DNA from: Pedobacter changchengzhani
GTDB lineage: Bacteria > Bacteroidota > Bacteroidia > Sphingobacteriales > Sphingobacteriaceae
Assembly (NCBI RefSeq): GCF_004354365.1
Contig: NZ_SJCY01000010.1
Span: 1 to 64,000 of the forward strand
Direction: 5' to 3'
DNA: 64,000 nucleotides
Shown here: piece after piece, positions 9,040 through 18,242 of the stretch
Position numbering within the stretch: position 1 is the stretch's first letter
Layout: every line of letters begins with the position of its first letter
Notes under the pieces: model-generated
Database searches by the model: none
What the model saw: only the letters and a program-made list of their open reading frames with translations
What the model was told of the DNA's origin: nothing
Translations under genes and position numbers: made by a program

Positions 9040-9506
9040 CTAGTATTGGTCTTTTCGCTTTGGTCTTTCTGCTTTATTCTTTCCGCTTTAGTCTTTTTGC
9101 TTTGGTCTTTCTGCTTTGGTCTTTTTGCTTTGGTCTTTCTGCTTTGGTCTTTTTGCTTTGGTCTTTCTGCTTTAGTCTTTCTGCTTTGGTCTTTCCGCTT
9201 TGGTCTTTCTGCTTTATTCTTTCCGCTTTAGTCTTTTTGCTTTGGTCTTTCTGCTTTTCTCTTTCGCTTTGGTCTTTCTGCTTTGGTCTTTCTGCTTTGG
9301 TCTTTCTGCTTTGGTCTTTCCGCTTTAGTCTTTTTGCTTTGGTCTTTCTGCTTTGGTCTTTCTGCTTTGGTCTTTCTGCTTTGGTCTTTTTGCTTTGGTC
9401 TTTTTGCTTTGGTCTTTCCCCTTTGGTCTTTCTGCTTTATCCTTTCTGCTTTGGTCTTTTTGCTTTGGTCTTTTTGCTTTAGTCTTTTTGCTTTGGTCTT
9501 TCTTCT
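9040..9506. repeat. 14-bp minisatellite between kinase and regulator genes
   Basis: About 33 copies of CTTTGGTCTTTCTG, with frequent T/C changes (CTTTTTG, CTTTCCG), fill the gap between the kinase stop codon and the regulator start. One strand is strongly pyrimidine-rich and the transcribed strand reads CAGAAAGACCAAAG repeats. Because 14 is not a multiple of three and the unit contains no stop, several frames stay open and give Leu/Phe-rich or Lys/Gln-rich artefact proteins; these are not annotated. The array begins immediately at the kinase stop codon. Confidence 0.92.
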
Positions 9507-10539
9507 ATATATCAATCATTAACTCACAGGTGTAATGCGTAGCCGAATTTACAACATTTAATTTATATCGGTCGGGGTAAATAAGTTGCAGGCGACGTTC
9601 TACGTTTGGTAAACCTACGCCACCTTGAGCATCTTTATTTTGATTATTTTTCTTATTGATTACACTAAAATTCAGAATCTTTTTATTTGCAATAATGCTA
9701 ATTTTTATCGGCTCTTTAGGGTCGTTAATTACGCCATGTTTAAATGCATTTTCTACAAAAGATATCAGCATTAAGGGCACAATCTGTTGGTCGTCTATCT
9801 CGCCTTGTATGGTCAATTCTACAAATGCACCATCTTTAAAACGTATTTTTTGTAGCTCGATATAACTTGTTAAGTAGTCAACCTCTTTACTTAATGATAC
9901 AGTAGGGGTGTTGCTTTCGTAAATCATGTAACGCATAATTTCCGATAACTTCATGATGGCGTCAGCGGTTTTATCCGATTTTTGGTAGGCTAAAGAATAG
10001 ATGTTATTTAACGAGTTAAATAGGAAATGTGGGTTTAACTGCGATTTTAAAAACTGCAATTCCATTTCTCTACGCTCACTTTCCAAATTGCGTTGCACCC
10101 GTTCGTTAGAAAACCAATCTATTGTGAATTTGATAATGCAACTCGAAACCAAGAAAAATCCTGATATAAAGGTTACAATAATAGCGAAGGTATTAACCGG
10201 CATTTCTATTACTTTTCCATTGGCCAGTACTGTTTTTAAAACATCATCAGGATAAAGTACGGCAATGGTAATTTTCGCAAATGCAGAAATGGCGATAAGC
10301 AGAATAAAAACGCCCATGTACACAAAATACCGTTTGCGTTTTTTAATTAACTCCGGAATTAAGAAAATATAATTAATATAAAATAAAGAAATGTTAATGA
10401 CCCCATAAACTACATAAGTAATAAAGTAATCTAAATTAGTATGTTTACTGCCACCCAAAATGGTTTGAGCTATTAAAATGATTCCAATAATGCCCCAAAA
10501 TAGGCTGTGCAATATTATAGGACCTCTATTATTTTTCAT
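9505..10539 (-). CDS. LytS-like membrane sensor histidine kinase
   Basis: The 344-residue protein has four predicted membrane segments in its first 140 residues, a short coiled segment rich in Glu and Arg, then the His_kinase domain with the phosphoacceptor His171 in QLNPHFLFNSLNN. The ATPase part shows the N box FVENAFKHGV and the G box GVGLPNVERRL. No periplasmic sensor domain of any size is present; about 25 residues between the third and fourth segments may face outward. It sits upstream of the LytTR regulator and is its likely partner. Its stop codon lies at the very edge of the minisatellite. Confidence 0.92.
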   Translation of the reverse strand: MKNNRGPIILHSLFWGIIGIILIAQTILGGSKHTNLDYFITYVVYGVINISLFYINYIFLIPELIKKRKRYFVYMGVFILLIAISAFAKITIAVLYPDDVLKTVLANGKVIEMPVNTFAIIVTFISGFFLVSSCIIKFTIDWFSNERVQRNLESERREMELQFLKSQLNPHFLFNSLNNIYSLAYQKSDKTADAIMKLSEIMRYMIYESNTPTVSLSKEVDYLTSYIELQKIRFKDGAFVELTIQGEIDDQQIVPLMLISFVENAFKHGVINDPKEPIKISIIANKKILNFSVINKKNNQNKDAQGGVGLPNVERRLQLIYPDRYKLNVVNSATHYTCELMIDI

Positions 10540-10813
10540 TTGGTAAAGAGCTGTTTATAGTTTTTGAATCAGATAAACTTAATCTAAATTTTTTAAACAC
10601 ACTTGTATTTGCGCCTCCAAAGTAAAGAAACTTTATATTTTTTAAACAAACAATCTACCAACAGGCTATTTTTTTCTACCAACGGCTAATTTGCCAATAT
10701 TTATCGACAAACTTCAAATTGCACCGTTCATCTATAAACTTAAACACTTTGTATAATATATTTTAACACGTTGTTTTTCTTCCATTTCTTTGAGGTATCA
10801 AAACAAAAACGAT

Positions 10814-10987
10814 ATGAAAACTTTAACAACTACTTCGCCTTTTTTACTTTTATTGGTTCCAGTATTTATGATGATTGCAATTACTTTATCGATAAATCTT
10901 AATCAAAAAGCCGATAATGATTTAGTAATTAAACCAGCAAAAACATCAACAACTTTAATAAAGGGAGCAACTGTGCTTTTTAAATAG
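10814..10987 (+). CDS. Small single-pass membrane protein
   Basis: This 57-residue protein starts at the ATG at 10814; an in-frame TTG at 10790 is a poor alternative. It consists of a short polar start (MKTLTTTSP), one hydrophobic segment (FLLLLVPVFMMIAITLSINL) and a polar tail. No known family is recognised. It is divergent from the histidine kinase gene, with 274 nt between them, so a regulatory link is possible but not shown. Codon use and composition are like the neighbours. Confidence 0.45.
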   Translation: MKTLTTTSPFLLLLVPVFMMIAITLSINLNQKADNDLVIKPAKTSTTLIKGATVLFK

Positions 10988-11370
10988 CCATCTGCTACTT
11001 TTGCTCATTAGCCAGCGCAGCTATATATCCATTGTCGAGTTCAATGATTTGAATAATTTTTCAAAGCGCAATTTTTCGCAAACTTTCTTTCCTTCAACTA
11101 AGTAATCTTAGCATATTATCTCATCACTTTATTTCAATAGGTGTATGACAAAAAATTCATATCTTATATTCATTTTAACCCACTTAAAAGGTGTTAAACG
11201 CACTTTAAATTCTATTTATCTTTCTTCTATCGATTTATTTTGTGGAGTTTTAACTCCCGAAAAAATTTAACCTGCATAAAAATCAAGTCAATCTACACTC
11301 AATTTCAGTCCTAAATAGATTTCGATTTTTTTTTCGTTAAATCGACTTATCCAAAAATAATCTTATTAAA

Positions 11371-11415
11371 AACTAATAAATTAGTTGTATAACTAAATAA
11401 TTAGTTATACCTTTA
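11371..11415 (+). promoter_or_regulatory. blaI promoter with overlapping BlaI-type operators
   Basis: TTG at 11385-11387 and TACCTTTA at 11408-11415 are spaced by 20 nt, matching the Bacteroidota promoter with one change in the -7 box. A 9-bp inverted repeat, TATAACTAA/TTAGTTATA with a 4-nt spacer (11388-11409), fills the whole spacer between the boxes. A second shorter palindrome, AACTAA/TTAGTT (11371-11386), overlaps the -33 box. This is the expected arrangement for autorepression by a dimeric winged-helix repressor. The rest of 10988-11459 shows nothing else. Confidence 0.7.
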
Positions 11416-11459
11416 AATCAGGAAATGAAATTTGTTTCAATCCTTGTTAACTAAGTATA

Positions 11460-11837
11460 ATGGATATAAAAGATTTGACTAAAGCCGAAGAACAGATTAT
11501 GCAGGTTTTATGGCAGTTGGAAAAAGCATTTGTAAAAGATGTGATTGATGAATTGCCCATCCCGAAACCTGCCTACAATACGGTATCTACAATTATCAGA
11601 ATTTTGGAAACAAAAGGTTTTATTGGCTATGAGGCTTTTGGTAAAACGCACCAATATTTCCCCTTAGTTAGTAAAGAAGACTATAAACGCCATATTACCG
11701 AAAAATTATTGGAGAATTATTATGAAAATTCTGCAGAAAGTATGCTTTCGTTTTTTGTGAAAGAAGAGAAGCTAGATTTAAGTGATGTTGACGAGATACT
11801 GAAAATGATTAATAAAATTAAAAACAGGCCACGATGA
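11460..11837 (+). CDS. BlaI/MecI/CopY family repressor
   Basis: This 125-residue winged-helix repressor has the family layout: LTKAEEQIMQVLWQLEKAFV at the N-terminus, the recognition region PKPAYNTVSTIIRILETKGF and a C-terminal dimerisation helix. In such systems the repressor is inactivated by a cognate M56 membrane protease, and that gene follows with a 4-base ATGA overlap. Two palindromes in its promoter are the likely binding sites, so it probably represses its own operon. The inducing signal in Bacteroidota is generally not beta-lactam; no beta-lactamase gene is present. Confidence 0.92.
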   Translation: MDIKDLTKAEEQIMQVLWQLEKAFVKDVIDELPIPKPAYNTVSTIIRILETKGFIGYEAFGKTHQYFPLVSKEDYKRHITEKLLENYYENSAESMLSFFVKEEKLDLSDVDEILKMINKIKNRPR

Positions 11838-13720
11838 ACATAGCACATTATCTTATACAGGTAAATTTGTATTTACTTGCTTTTTACGCACTTTATGCGC
11901 TTTTACTATCGAAGGAAACTTATTTTGTCATCAATAGGATTTATTTGGTAAGTGCGGGTATATTATCGCTTTTAATACCATATATCAAACTCGATTGGTT
12001 TGCCAAAGATGAAGTACATCAGCAAGTTTATATAAGTATAGATCAGTTGCTTGCGCAAGGCGTAATCGTTGCCGATGCTGAACAGCATTTTAATTGGGGA
12101 TTATTACTGGCCACGCTATATGTTTTTGGAATTATATTTTTTGCTGCAAAGCTGATATTTAGGTTATTACGATTAAAAAAGCTTTTTAAAGTGGGTAGGA
12201 GCGAACAGGCATTCTCTTTTTTAAACCGAAAGGTAGTGAGCAGTTGTTTGCCCCAACAAGCAACCATCAACCACCACGAAAATATCCATATTAAGCAATT
12301 CCATACCCTAGATGTTTTGTTTTTCGAATTTTTAGGTATTATAAACTGGTTTAATCCAGTAAGTTATCTATTTAAAAATGAAGTGAAAAACCTTCACGAA
12401 TACTTAGCCGATGAAGAAACGGCTAGGTTGCAGAGCGATAAACAAACCTATTCGCTTTTATTGCTTAGCCATGCTTTAAAGGTAAGTCCGAGCACACTAA
12501 CAAATAGTTTTTTTAATAAATCGATGTTGAAGAAAAGGATCTATATGCTACACAAGCAACGTTCAGCTAAGGTAGCTATATTGAAATATGGATTATTTGT
12601 ACCCTTATTTGGGTTAGCGTTAGTATTATCATCTTCAACTTTAAATAAAAGCAAACGAATTTTAGCCATAACAAATCAAATTCCGTTGAACAATTTTGCT
12701 GATGTAAAAAATGCTTTAAGTACTCCAATTGCAGTTGCGGAATCATTTACAACCTCTAAAAACCAAGAACCTAAAAACCAAAAATCCATGAAAAATACCT
12801 TAAAAGCAGCAGTATTGGCATTGGCCGGATTAACTGCACAACACAGCCTAGCGCAAACTACCGATTCTACTAAATTTGAAATTAAAAATGCTAAAACTGG
12901 TGAAATAGTAAAAACAACTAACTTACTAATTGGTGGAACGAAAAACAGTCCGCTTTACATTGTTGATGGAGTAATTGCCGATAAAGATGCTGTTGGGAAA
13001 ATTGGCCCAGCTAGTATTAAATCAATCGACGTATTAAAAGACAAAACCGCAACAGATTTATATGGCGAAAAGGGCAAGTACGGAGTAATTCTAATTACCA
13101 CAAAGAAGAATACTAAATCCCAAAATACCGAAAATTTCGCCACAGCACTAAAAAATGAAAATCTTACTGTAAGCTCCGATGATTTGCCTAAATCAATTAA
13201 TGCTATGTTTATTTTGGATGGAAAAGTCATCTCTAAGGCTGAGATGGAAAATCTTGATCCCAATACCATCCTTAGTCTTAACGTGTTGAAAGGTGCTTCA
13301 GCAGTAGCGGCTTATGGAAAGAAGGGAGAAAATGGAGTTGTGTTAATTACATCTATAAATAAAAACATATCCTATAGATTGGATACGAAACAAGAGAAAA
13401 TTTACGATTTCGTTTCAATAGATAAGCAACCGGAATTTCCAGGGGGAATAGGCGCATTTTACAATTATGTTGGTAAAAACCTTAAATATCCAGCAGAAGC
13501 AGTAAAAAATAATATCCAAGGAAAGGTTTTCTTATCATTTATTGTTGAAAGAAATGGAGATTTAACGGATATTACTGTAACGAAAGGCCTAAGCCCGGAG
13601 TGTGATAAAGAGGCCTTGCGAGTAATCTCTAATTCTGAAAAATGGAATCCAGGTATTCAGAATGGTAAACCGGTTAGAGTAAAGTATAATATTGCATTAA
13701 ATTTTAAGCTAAATAAATAA
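11834..13720 (+). CDS. M56 (BlaR1-type) peptidase fused to plug-like repeats and a TonB C-terminal domain
   Basis: The 628-residue protein begins with three membrane segments, then a gluzincin site H148-E149-N-I-H152 and the later LHEYLADEE motif supplying the third zinc ligand. A fourth membrane segment lies near 255-275. At residue 319 a signal-peptide-like segment follows (MKNTLKAAVLALAGLTAQHS then LAQ). After it come two copies of a SusC/RagA-type plug signature (LYIVDGV...GVILITTK and MFILDGK...GVVLITS) and a TonB C-terminal domain (PEFPGGIGAFYNY...). It overlaps blaI by four bases, so the pair is one operon. The N-terminal half is clearly the repressor-controlling protease; the role of the C-terminal half is unknown. 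An independent secreted protein made from the internal ATG at 12788 is possible. Confidence 0.85.
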   Translation: MNIAHYLIQVNLYLLAFYALYALLLSKETYFVINRIYLVSAGILSLLIPYIKLDWFAKDEVHQQVYISIDQLLAQGVIVADAEQHFNWGLLLATLYVFGIIFFAAKLIFRLLRLKKLFKVGRSEQAFSFLNRKVVSSCLPQQATINHHENIHIKQFHTLDVLFFEFLGIINWFNPVSYLFKNEVKNLHEYLADEETARLQSDKQTYSLLLLSHALKVSPSTLTNSFFNKSMLKKRIYMLHKQRSAKVAILKYGLFVPLFGLALVLSSSTLNKSKRILAITNQIPLNNFADVKNALSTPIAVAESFTTSKNQEPKNQKSMKNTLKAAVLALAGLTAQHSLAQTTDSTKFEIKNAKTGEIVKTTNLLIGGTKNSPLYIVDGVIADKDAVGKIGPASIKSIDVLKDKTATDLYGEKGKYGVILITTKKNTKSQNTENFATALKNENLTVSSDDLPKSINAMFILDGKVISKAEMENLDPNTILSLNVLKGASAVAAYGKKGENGVVLITSINKNISYRLDTKQEKIYDFVSIDKQPEFPGGIGAFYNYVGKNLKYPAEAVKNNIQGKVFLSFIVERNGDLTDITVTKGLSPECDKEALRVISNSEKWNPGIQNGKPVRVKYNIALNFKLNK

Positions 13721-13740
13721 AATAGCTAAAAGTGTCATTA

Positions 13741-13780
13741 ACCACAAAACCCCATCTAAAAATAGTTGGGGTTTTGTGGT
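13741..13780. terminator. Terminator after the M56 gene
   Basis: ACCACAAAACCCCA and its exact inverted copy form a 14-bp stem with a 12-nt loop, 20 nt after the stop codon. The stem is T-rich on both strands, so it may work in both directions. Confidence 0.7.
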
Positions 13781-14348
13781 TTCACTCCTGTCTCGGAGCC
13801 TTAAATTTAAATGTTTTTTTGATTATTTGCAAATTTTACAAAATAAAATTTTGTTAATGTTCAGGATGAATAATACATAAAGGCACAATGTTCGTAGTAC
13901 ACCTCTCGTCTTTCTTGCACGTACTGCAAACTGATGTACGCAGAAATACTATAACGCTAAAACAGGTTTTCTTTAGCATTACGATTCCCGCCTGCGCCTG
14001 CTTTGCATAAGGCAGGCAGGCATTTCGCTATGCTCTGCCTCCAAAAAGTTCCTATGGAAAAAAGGCATGACTTTATGACAGGCGAAAAGACGACCTTACG
14101 CTTGGATCCAATAGTTGTTCGATCACGGATTTACAATTAGTCCTCCAACCGTTACTCTTCATGTCGATCCCATTTCCAGCATGGGTAGGCGTGCGAACGA
14201 TTTCTTCACGATGAGAAGTCTGCTTGTTTATTTTATTGTTAATCTTGATTTGTAATCGAGATTTTTGACTTGAGGATAAAAAATCCTAGGTTCAATAGTT
14301 CAGGAAAGCATTTTCTGAGAGACGAGAATGTTCTGCGATGTAGTATTA
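13781..14348. other. Gene-free stretch with small palindromes and an open minus-strand remnant
   Basis: The stretch looks more GC-rich than its surroundings and contains several small palindromes, for example GCTAAA/TTTAGC near 13960 and a GCCTGC/GGCAGGC hairpin near 13990-14020. On the minus strand 14285-14073 is open for about 70 codons without a good start; part reads EEIVRTPTHAGNGIDMKS. CTCTCGTCT near 13905 and AGACGAGA near 14320 are roughly inverted and may mark the ends of an interspersed element. No known family is recognised. Confidence 0.35.
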
Positions 14349-14987
14349 TTACAAAAATGTTAAACCAATTCTTTTATTAAGCCCAATTTCAAATATTCTA
14401 ATTAAGGTCGAAAGTTGTATATTTCCTCTTCCATTTTCAATTTTTGAAATGTAGCTTTTTTTTGTTCCGGTTTTTTCTGCTAATTGTTCTTGCGTTATTT
14501 TAGCCTCTTTTCTCGCACCTTTGAGCATCTCACTTATAATAAACATTTGCGAGTTTTTTTCATAAATGCTTCTGCTTTCTGTTCCAATTTTTCCGTGTTC
14601 AATATCAATCAGCTGGTCAAATGTTTTTATATTGCCGTAATTTTTCATTTTAATTTTTTTAATTTTAAAATATTCATTCTTTAATTTTATAGCTTTATCA
14701 ATCTCTTTTGAAGGTGTCTTTTGTGTTTTCTTTTGAAACCCGTTAAATAACACTACTAATTTCCCTTCATCAAAACAACAAAATATTCTATAGATGTTAG
14801 ACTGATATTCTATTCTGACTTCATAAAATCCGTCTGTGCCAGTCAAATGTTTGAGAAATTTTTCGGGCACTTTCTCAACTTGCTTAATAAGTTCAAATAC
14901 GTACTGAATTTTTCCTCTAACCTTTTCATCTTGAACTCGGTAAAATTCTATAAAATGGTGTTCGTAAAAAATAAGTTCTCTACTCAC
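14349..14987 (-). CDS. Fused HigB-HigA toxin-antitoxin in one reading frame
   Basis: Residues 1-113 form a RelE/ParE-superfamily HigB toxin (RELIFYEHHF, FLKHLTGTDGFYEVRIEY, IYRIFCCFDEGKLVVLFNGF, KKTQKTPSKEI). Residues 114-212 form an XRE-family HigA antitoxin starting MKNYGNIKTFDQLID, with the helix-turn-helix ITQEQLAEKTGTKKSYISKI. Normally these are two genes; here no stop separates them. An A7 tract at 14654-14660 (minus strand) lies just before the junction. Losing one A would end the toxin at a TGA overlapping the antitoxin ATG (14648). The start is the GTG at 14987; no ATG is available. The promoter boxes end 5 nt upstream, so the mRNA may be leaderless, and a palindromic operator overlaps them. 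A sequencing error in the A-run is the main alternative. Confidence 0.85.
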   Translation of the reverse strand: MSRELIFYEHHFIEFYRVQDEKVRGKIQYVFELIKQVEKVPEKFLKHLTGTDGFYEVRIEYQSNIYRIFCCFDEGKLVVLFNGFQKKTQKTPSKEIDKAIKLKNEYFKIKKIKMKNYGNIKTFDQLIDIEHGKIGTESRSIYEKNSQMFIISEMLKGARKEAKITQEQLAEKTGTKKSYISKIENGRGNIQLSTLIRIFEIGLNKRIGLTFL

Positions 14988-14991
14988 TTCA

Positions 14992-15022
14992 CAAAGTTAT
15001 CTCAAAAGATAACTATTTCCAA
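14992..15022 (-). promoter_or_regulatory. Promoter and operator of the HigB-HigA gene
   Basis: On the minus strand TTG (15020-15022) is followed after 20 nt by TAACTTTG (14992-14999). A perfect 8-bp palindrome, AGTTATCT-CAAA-AGATAACT at 14995-15014, overlaps the -7 box and spacer, as expected for autorepression by HigA. The remainder of 15023-15316 shows no gene; a small GCTCAT/ATGAGC palindrome lies near 15120. Confidence 0.65.
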
Positions 15023-15316
15023 ATTTTAGGAACTATTTTTTTGATTGGCCTCAATTGGCTGCTTTTTTGAAGAATTGAATCCAATTATTCGTCTCTGCCA
15101 AAAAATTGGTCAAGTTACGCTCATTAAATATGAGCCCCATCTATTGGCCTCATTTCCTGCCTAAGGTACTGGATCGCTCGAAAGGACGAACGATTTTAAG
15201 TTTTATTTGGAGCAATCTAACAGACAATAAATATGGGCGTAGTTTAGGTAAGTAGCTGATATTTAGTTAATTGTATGGATACCTGCAAAAGCTTAATATT
15301 CATCCTATGACTAAAT

Positions 15317-15343
15317 AAAAAAGCCCCCAAATATTTGGAGGCT
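15317..15343 (-). terminator. Terminator of the sdh operon
   Basis: AGCCTCCAAAT and ATTTGGGGGCT on the minus strand form an 11-bp stem with one mismatch, followed by a T-run. It lies about 40 nt after the sdhB stop codon. Confidence 0.7.
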
Positions 15344-15383
15344 CAAGAATCCGATTTTAAAAACCGGACGCACAGTATATTTT

Positions 15384-16154
15384 TTACATTGTTTCTTCTG
15401 AAACGAATTTTGCTGAAGCATAATCGCGGTTCATGCGGGCAATGTTTTCTAAAGATATTCCTTTAGGACATTCTGCTTCGCAAGCACCAGTATTGGTACA
15501 GTTTCCAAAACCTTCGGCGTCCATTTGGGCAACCATACTTTGTACACGACGATAACGCTCTGGCTGGCCTTGCGGTAACAATGCCAATTGAGAAATTTTA
15601 GCCGATACAAATAACATTGCCGAAGCATTTTTACAAGTAGCCACACAAGCACCGCAACCAATACAAGCTGCTGCCTCGAAAGCTGCATCTGCATTTAATT
15701 TTGGTATTGGCAAATTGTTTGCATCCTGAGCATTACCCGTGTTTACCGAAATAAAACCACCGGCAGCAATCACTCTGTCAAATGCCGAACGATCTACAGT
15801 TAAATCTTTAACAACAGGAAAAGCAGCAGCTCTCCATGGTTCTACAACAATAGTATCGCCATCTTTAAAAGAACGCATGTGTAACTGGCAAGTAGTTACT
15901 AAATCTTTTGGTCCATGCGGTCGGCCGTTTATAAACATCGAACACATACCGCAAATGCCTTCGCGACAATCATGATCAAAAACTACAGGTTCATCACCTT
16001 TATTGATCAAATCTTCGTTTAAAACATCGAACATCTCCAAGAAAGACATATCTGGAGAAATACCGGCTATTTTATAATCCACCAAAGCACCTTTGGCTTT
16101 GTTATCTTTTTGACGCCAAACTTTTAGCGTTAAGTTCATATTTCCTGTACTCAT
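15384..16154 (-). CDS. sdhB: Succinate dehydrogenase/fumarate reductase iron-sulfur subunit
   Basis: The 256-residue subunit carries electrons between flavin and quinone through three clusters. The [2Fe-2S] site shows as CREGICGMC with a further Cys in TTCQLH. The [4Fe-4S] and [3Fe-4S] ligands show as [11 protein letters not shown] and [14 protein letters not shown]. This three-gene, single cytochrome b form is typical of Bacteroidota complex II. It is the last gene of sdhCAB, separated from sdhA by 91 nt containing an inverted repeat, and a terminator follows. Direction of the reaction in vivo cannot be read from sequence. Confidence 0.96.
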   Translation of the reverse strand: MSTGNMNLTLKVWRQKDNKAKGALVDYKIAGISPDMSFLEMFDVLNEDLINKGDEPVVFDHDCREGICGMCSMFINGRPHGPKDLVTTCQLHMRSFKDGDTIVVEPWRAAAFPVVKDLTVDRSAFDRVIAAGGFISVNTGNAQDANNLPIPKLNADAAFEAAACIGCGACVATCKNASAMLFVSAKISQLALLPQGQPERYRRVQSMVAQMDAEGFGNCTNTGACEAECPKGISLENIARMNRDYASAKFVSEETM

Positions 16155-16157
16155 TGT

Positions 16158-16249
16158 ATCTCAGATTTGAGATATGAGATTTGAGACATTAGATTGGAGG
16201 CTTGCGACTAGTGCTTTCTCATATCTCATATCTCACATCTAATATCTAT
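16158..16249. repeat. Inverted repeat between sdhA and sdhB
   Basis: GAGATATGAGATTTGAGACA and, inverted further on, TCTCATATCTCATATCTCAC form an imperfect long stem inside the operon. It may act as an RNA processing or stabilising element between the two cistrons, or be an interspersed repeat that landed there. Confidence 0.6.
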
Positions 16250-18225
16250 TTATAACTTCTTTGTGCTACTTTAATATTTTCGTAATTCAAAGCTTCTTTA
16301 TGCAACTCAAAATTTACGCCCTCTTTAAATTCCCAAGCTGCAACATATTGGTAGTTTGCATCATCACGTAATGCTTCACCTTCTGGTGTTTGGTATTCTT
16401 CTCGGAAGTGACCACCACAACTTTCGTTACGGTCTAATGCATCAATACACATTAACTCACCAAGTTCGATAAAATCGGCCACGCGACCTGCTTTTTCTAA
16501 TTCCGTATTTAATTCAGTAGTTGTGCCTGGTACGCGAACATTTGCCCAAAAATCAGCTCTTAAAGCTCTAATATCTCTAATTGCTTCATTTAAACCTTCA
16601 GCGTTACGTGCCATGCCACATTTTTCCCACATAATGTGGCCTAAACGTTTGTGAAAATGATCTACCGATTTTGTGCCCTTAACATCAATTAATTTATTTA
16701 AAATTCCAACGGCTCTTTCTTCAGCTTCTGCAAACGCAGGATGATCTGTTGGAATCGCTTTTACTGAAATTTCTTTCGATAAATAAGCACCAATTGTGTA
16801 TGGAAGAACGAAATAACCATCGGCTAAGCCCTGCATTAAAGCAGATGCACCTAAACGGTTGGCGCCATGATCAGAAAAGTTAGCTTCACCCGTGCAATAT
16901 AATCCTTGCACGTTGGTCATTAAGTTATAATCAACCCACAAACCGCCCATGGTATAATGTACCGCCGGATAGATGCGCATTGGCGTTTCGTACGGGTTTT
17001 CACCAGTAATTTGCGCGTACATATCAAAAAGGTTTCCGTATTTAGCTTTAATTACTTCTAAACCTAAACGTAAACAAGTGGCTTCATCAGGGTGATGATT
17101 ACCCGCTTTCGAAGCTTCTATTTTTCCGTAACGGATGGCATTGGCTTTGAAATCTAAATAAACGGCTAGTTTAGAAGATCCTACACCATAACCTGCATCG
17201 CAACGCTCTTTAGCAGCACGAGAAGCCACATCACGTGGCACCAAGTTACCAAAAGCAGGGTAACGGCGTTCTAAATAATAATCTCTTTCCTCTTCAGGAA
17301 TATCTTGAGGTCTGCGCTCATCACCTTTCTTCATTGGCACCCAAATTCTTCCATCGTTACGTAACGACTCAGACATTAAGGTTAATTTAGATTGATGATC
17401 GCCAGAAACTGGAATACAAGTCGGGTGAATTTGAGTGTAGCAAGGATTTGCAAAATAAGCACCAGATTTGTGTGCTTTCCAAGCTGCGGTTACATTACTG
17501 CCCATTGCGTTAGTAGAAAGGTAAAATACGTTTCCATATCCGCCGGTTCCTAAAACTACAGCATGACCGAAATGACGCTCTATTTCGCCAGTGATTAAGT
17601 TACGTGCAATAATACCACGCGCTTTGCCGTCGATTTTAACAATCTCCAACATTTCGTGGCGGGTGTACATTTCTACTTTACCCATTCCAATTTGGCGTTC
17701 TAAAGCAGAATAGGCGCCTAATAAAAGTTGCTGACCAGTTTGTCCGGCTGCGTAGAAAGTACGTTGTACTTGTACACCACCAAAAGAACGGTTATCTAAC
17801 AAACCGCCATATTCGCGTGCTAAAGGAACACCTTGAGCAACACATTGATCGATAATATTTGCACTTACCTCAGCCAAGCGATAAACGTTTGCTTCGCGAG
17901 ATCTATAATCGCCACCTTTTACAGTATCGTAGAAAAGGCGATAAGTACTATCACCATCATTTTGATAATTTTTTGCTGCATTAATACCACCTTGTGCTGC
18001 AATTGAGTGCGCTCTACGTGGAGAATCTTGGAAACAAAAACATTTTACTTTGTAACCCATTTCGGCTAAAGTTGCGGCCGCCGAAGCACCTGCTAAACCC
18101 GAGCCTACAACAATAACTTCTAAAGTTCTCTTGTTTGATGGATTAACCAAAGGCACAGAAGACTTAAATTTTGTCCATTTGTTGGTTAATTCACCTTCTG
18201 GAATATTCGAATTAATATCTGACAT
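16246..18225 (-). CDS. sdhA: Succinate dehydrogenase/fumarate reductase flavoprotein subunit
   Basis: The subunit of 659 residues oxidises succinate or reduces fumarate. The FAD-binding motif [20 protein letters not shown] lies near residue 40, and HSIAAQGG contains the His expected to bind FAD covalently. The substrate-site segments [21 protein letters not shown] and [10 protein letters not shown] are in order. The start [11 protein letters not shown] at 18225 is chosen because the longer frame to 18315 would run back into the sdhC coding region. It sits 17 nt after the sdhC stop in the sdhCAB operon. Confidence 0.96.
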   Translation of the reverse strand: MSDINSNIPEGELTNKWTKFKSSVPLVNPSNKRTLEVIVVGSGLAGASAAATLAEMGYKVKCFCFQDSPRRAHSIAAQGGINAAKNYQNDGDSTYRLFYDTVKGGDYRSREANVYRLAEVSANIIDQCVAQGVPLAREYGGLLDNRSFGGVQVQRTFYAAGQTGQQLLLGAYSALERQIGMGKVEMYTRHEMLEIVKIDGKARGIIARNLITGEIERHFGHAVVLGTGGYGNVFYLSTNAMGSNVTAAWKAHKSGAYFANPCYTQIHPTCIPVSGDHQSKLTLMSESLRNDGRIWVPMKKGDERRPQDIPEEERDYYLERRYPAFGNLVPRDVASRAAKERCDAGYGVGSSKLAVYLDFKANAIRYGKIEASKAGNHHPDEATCLRLGLEVIKAKYGNLFDMYAQITGENPYETPMRIYPAVHYTMGGLWVDYNLMTNVQGLYCTGEANFSDHGANRLGASALMQGLADGYFVLPYTIGAYLSKEISVKAIPTDHPAFAEAEERAVGILNKLIDVKGTKSVDHFHKRLGHIMWEKCGMARNAEGLNEAIRDIRALRADFWANVRVPGTTTELNTELEKAGRVADFIELGELMCIDALDRNESCGGHFREEYQTPEGEALRDDANYQYVAAWEFKEGVNFELHKEALNYENIKVAQRSYK

Positions 18226-18242
18226 ATCTTTTGTGCTAAAAA

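Noticed and set aside
9027-9535. Several Leu/Phe-rich and Lys/Gln-rich proteins in and around the minisatellite
   Set aside because: They arise because the 14-bp unit contains no stop; starts are arbitrary and no composition or family supports coding.
11460-13720. Beta-lactam resistance operon
   Set aside because: There is no beta-lactamase or penicillin-binding protein gene, and BlaI-M56 pairs in Bacteroidota are widespread without them.
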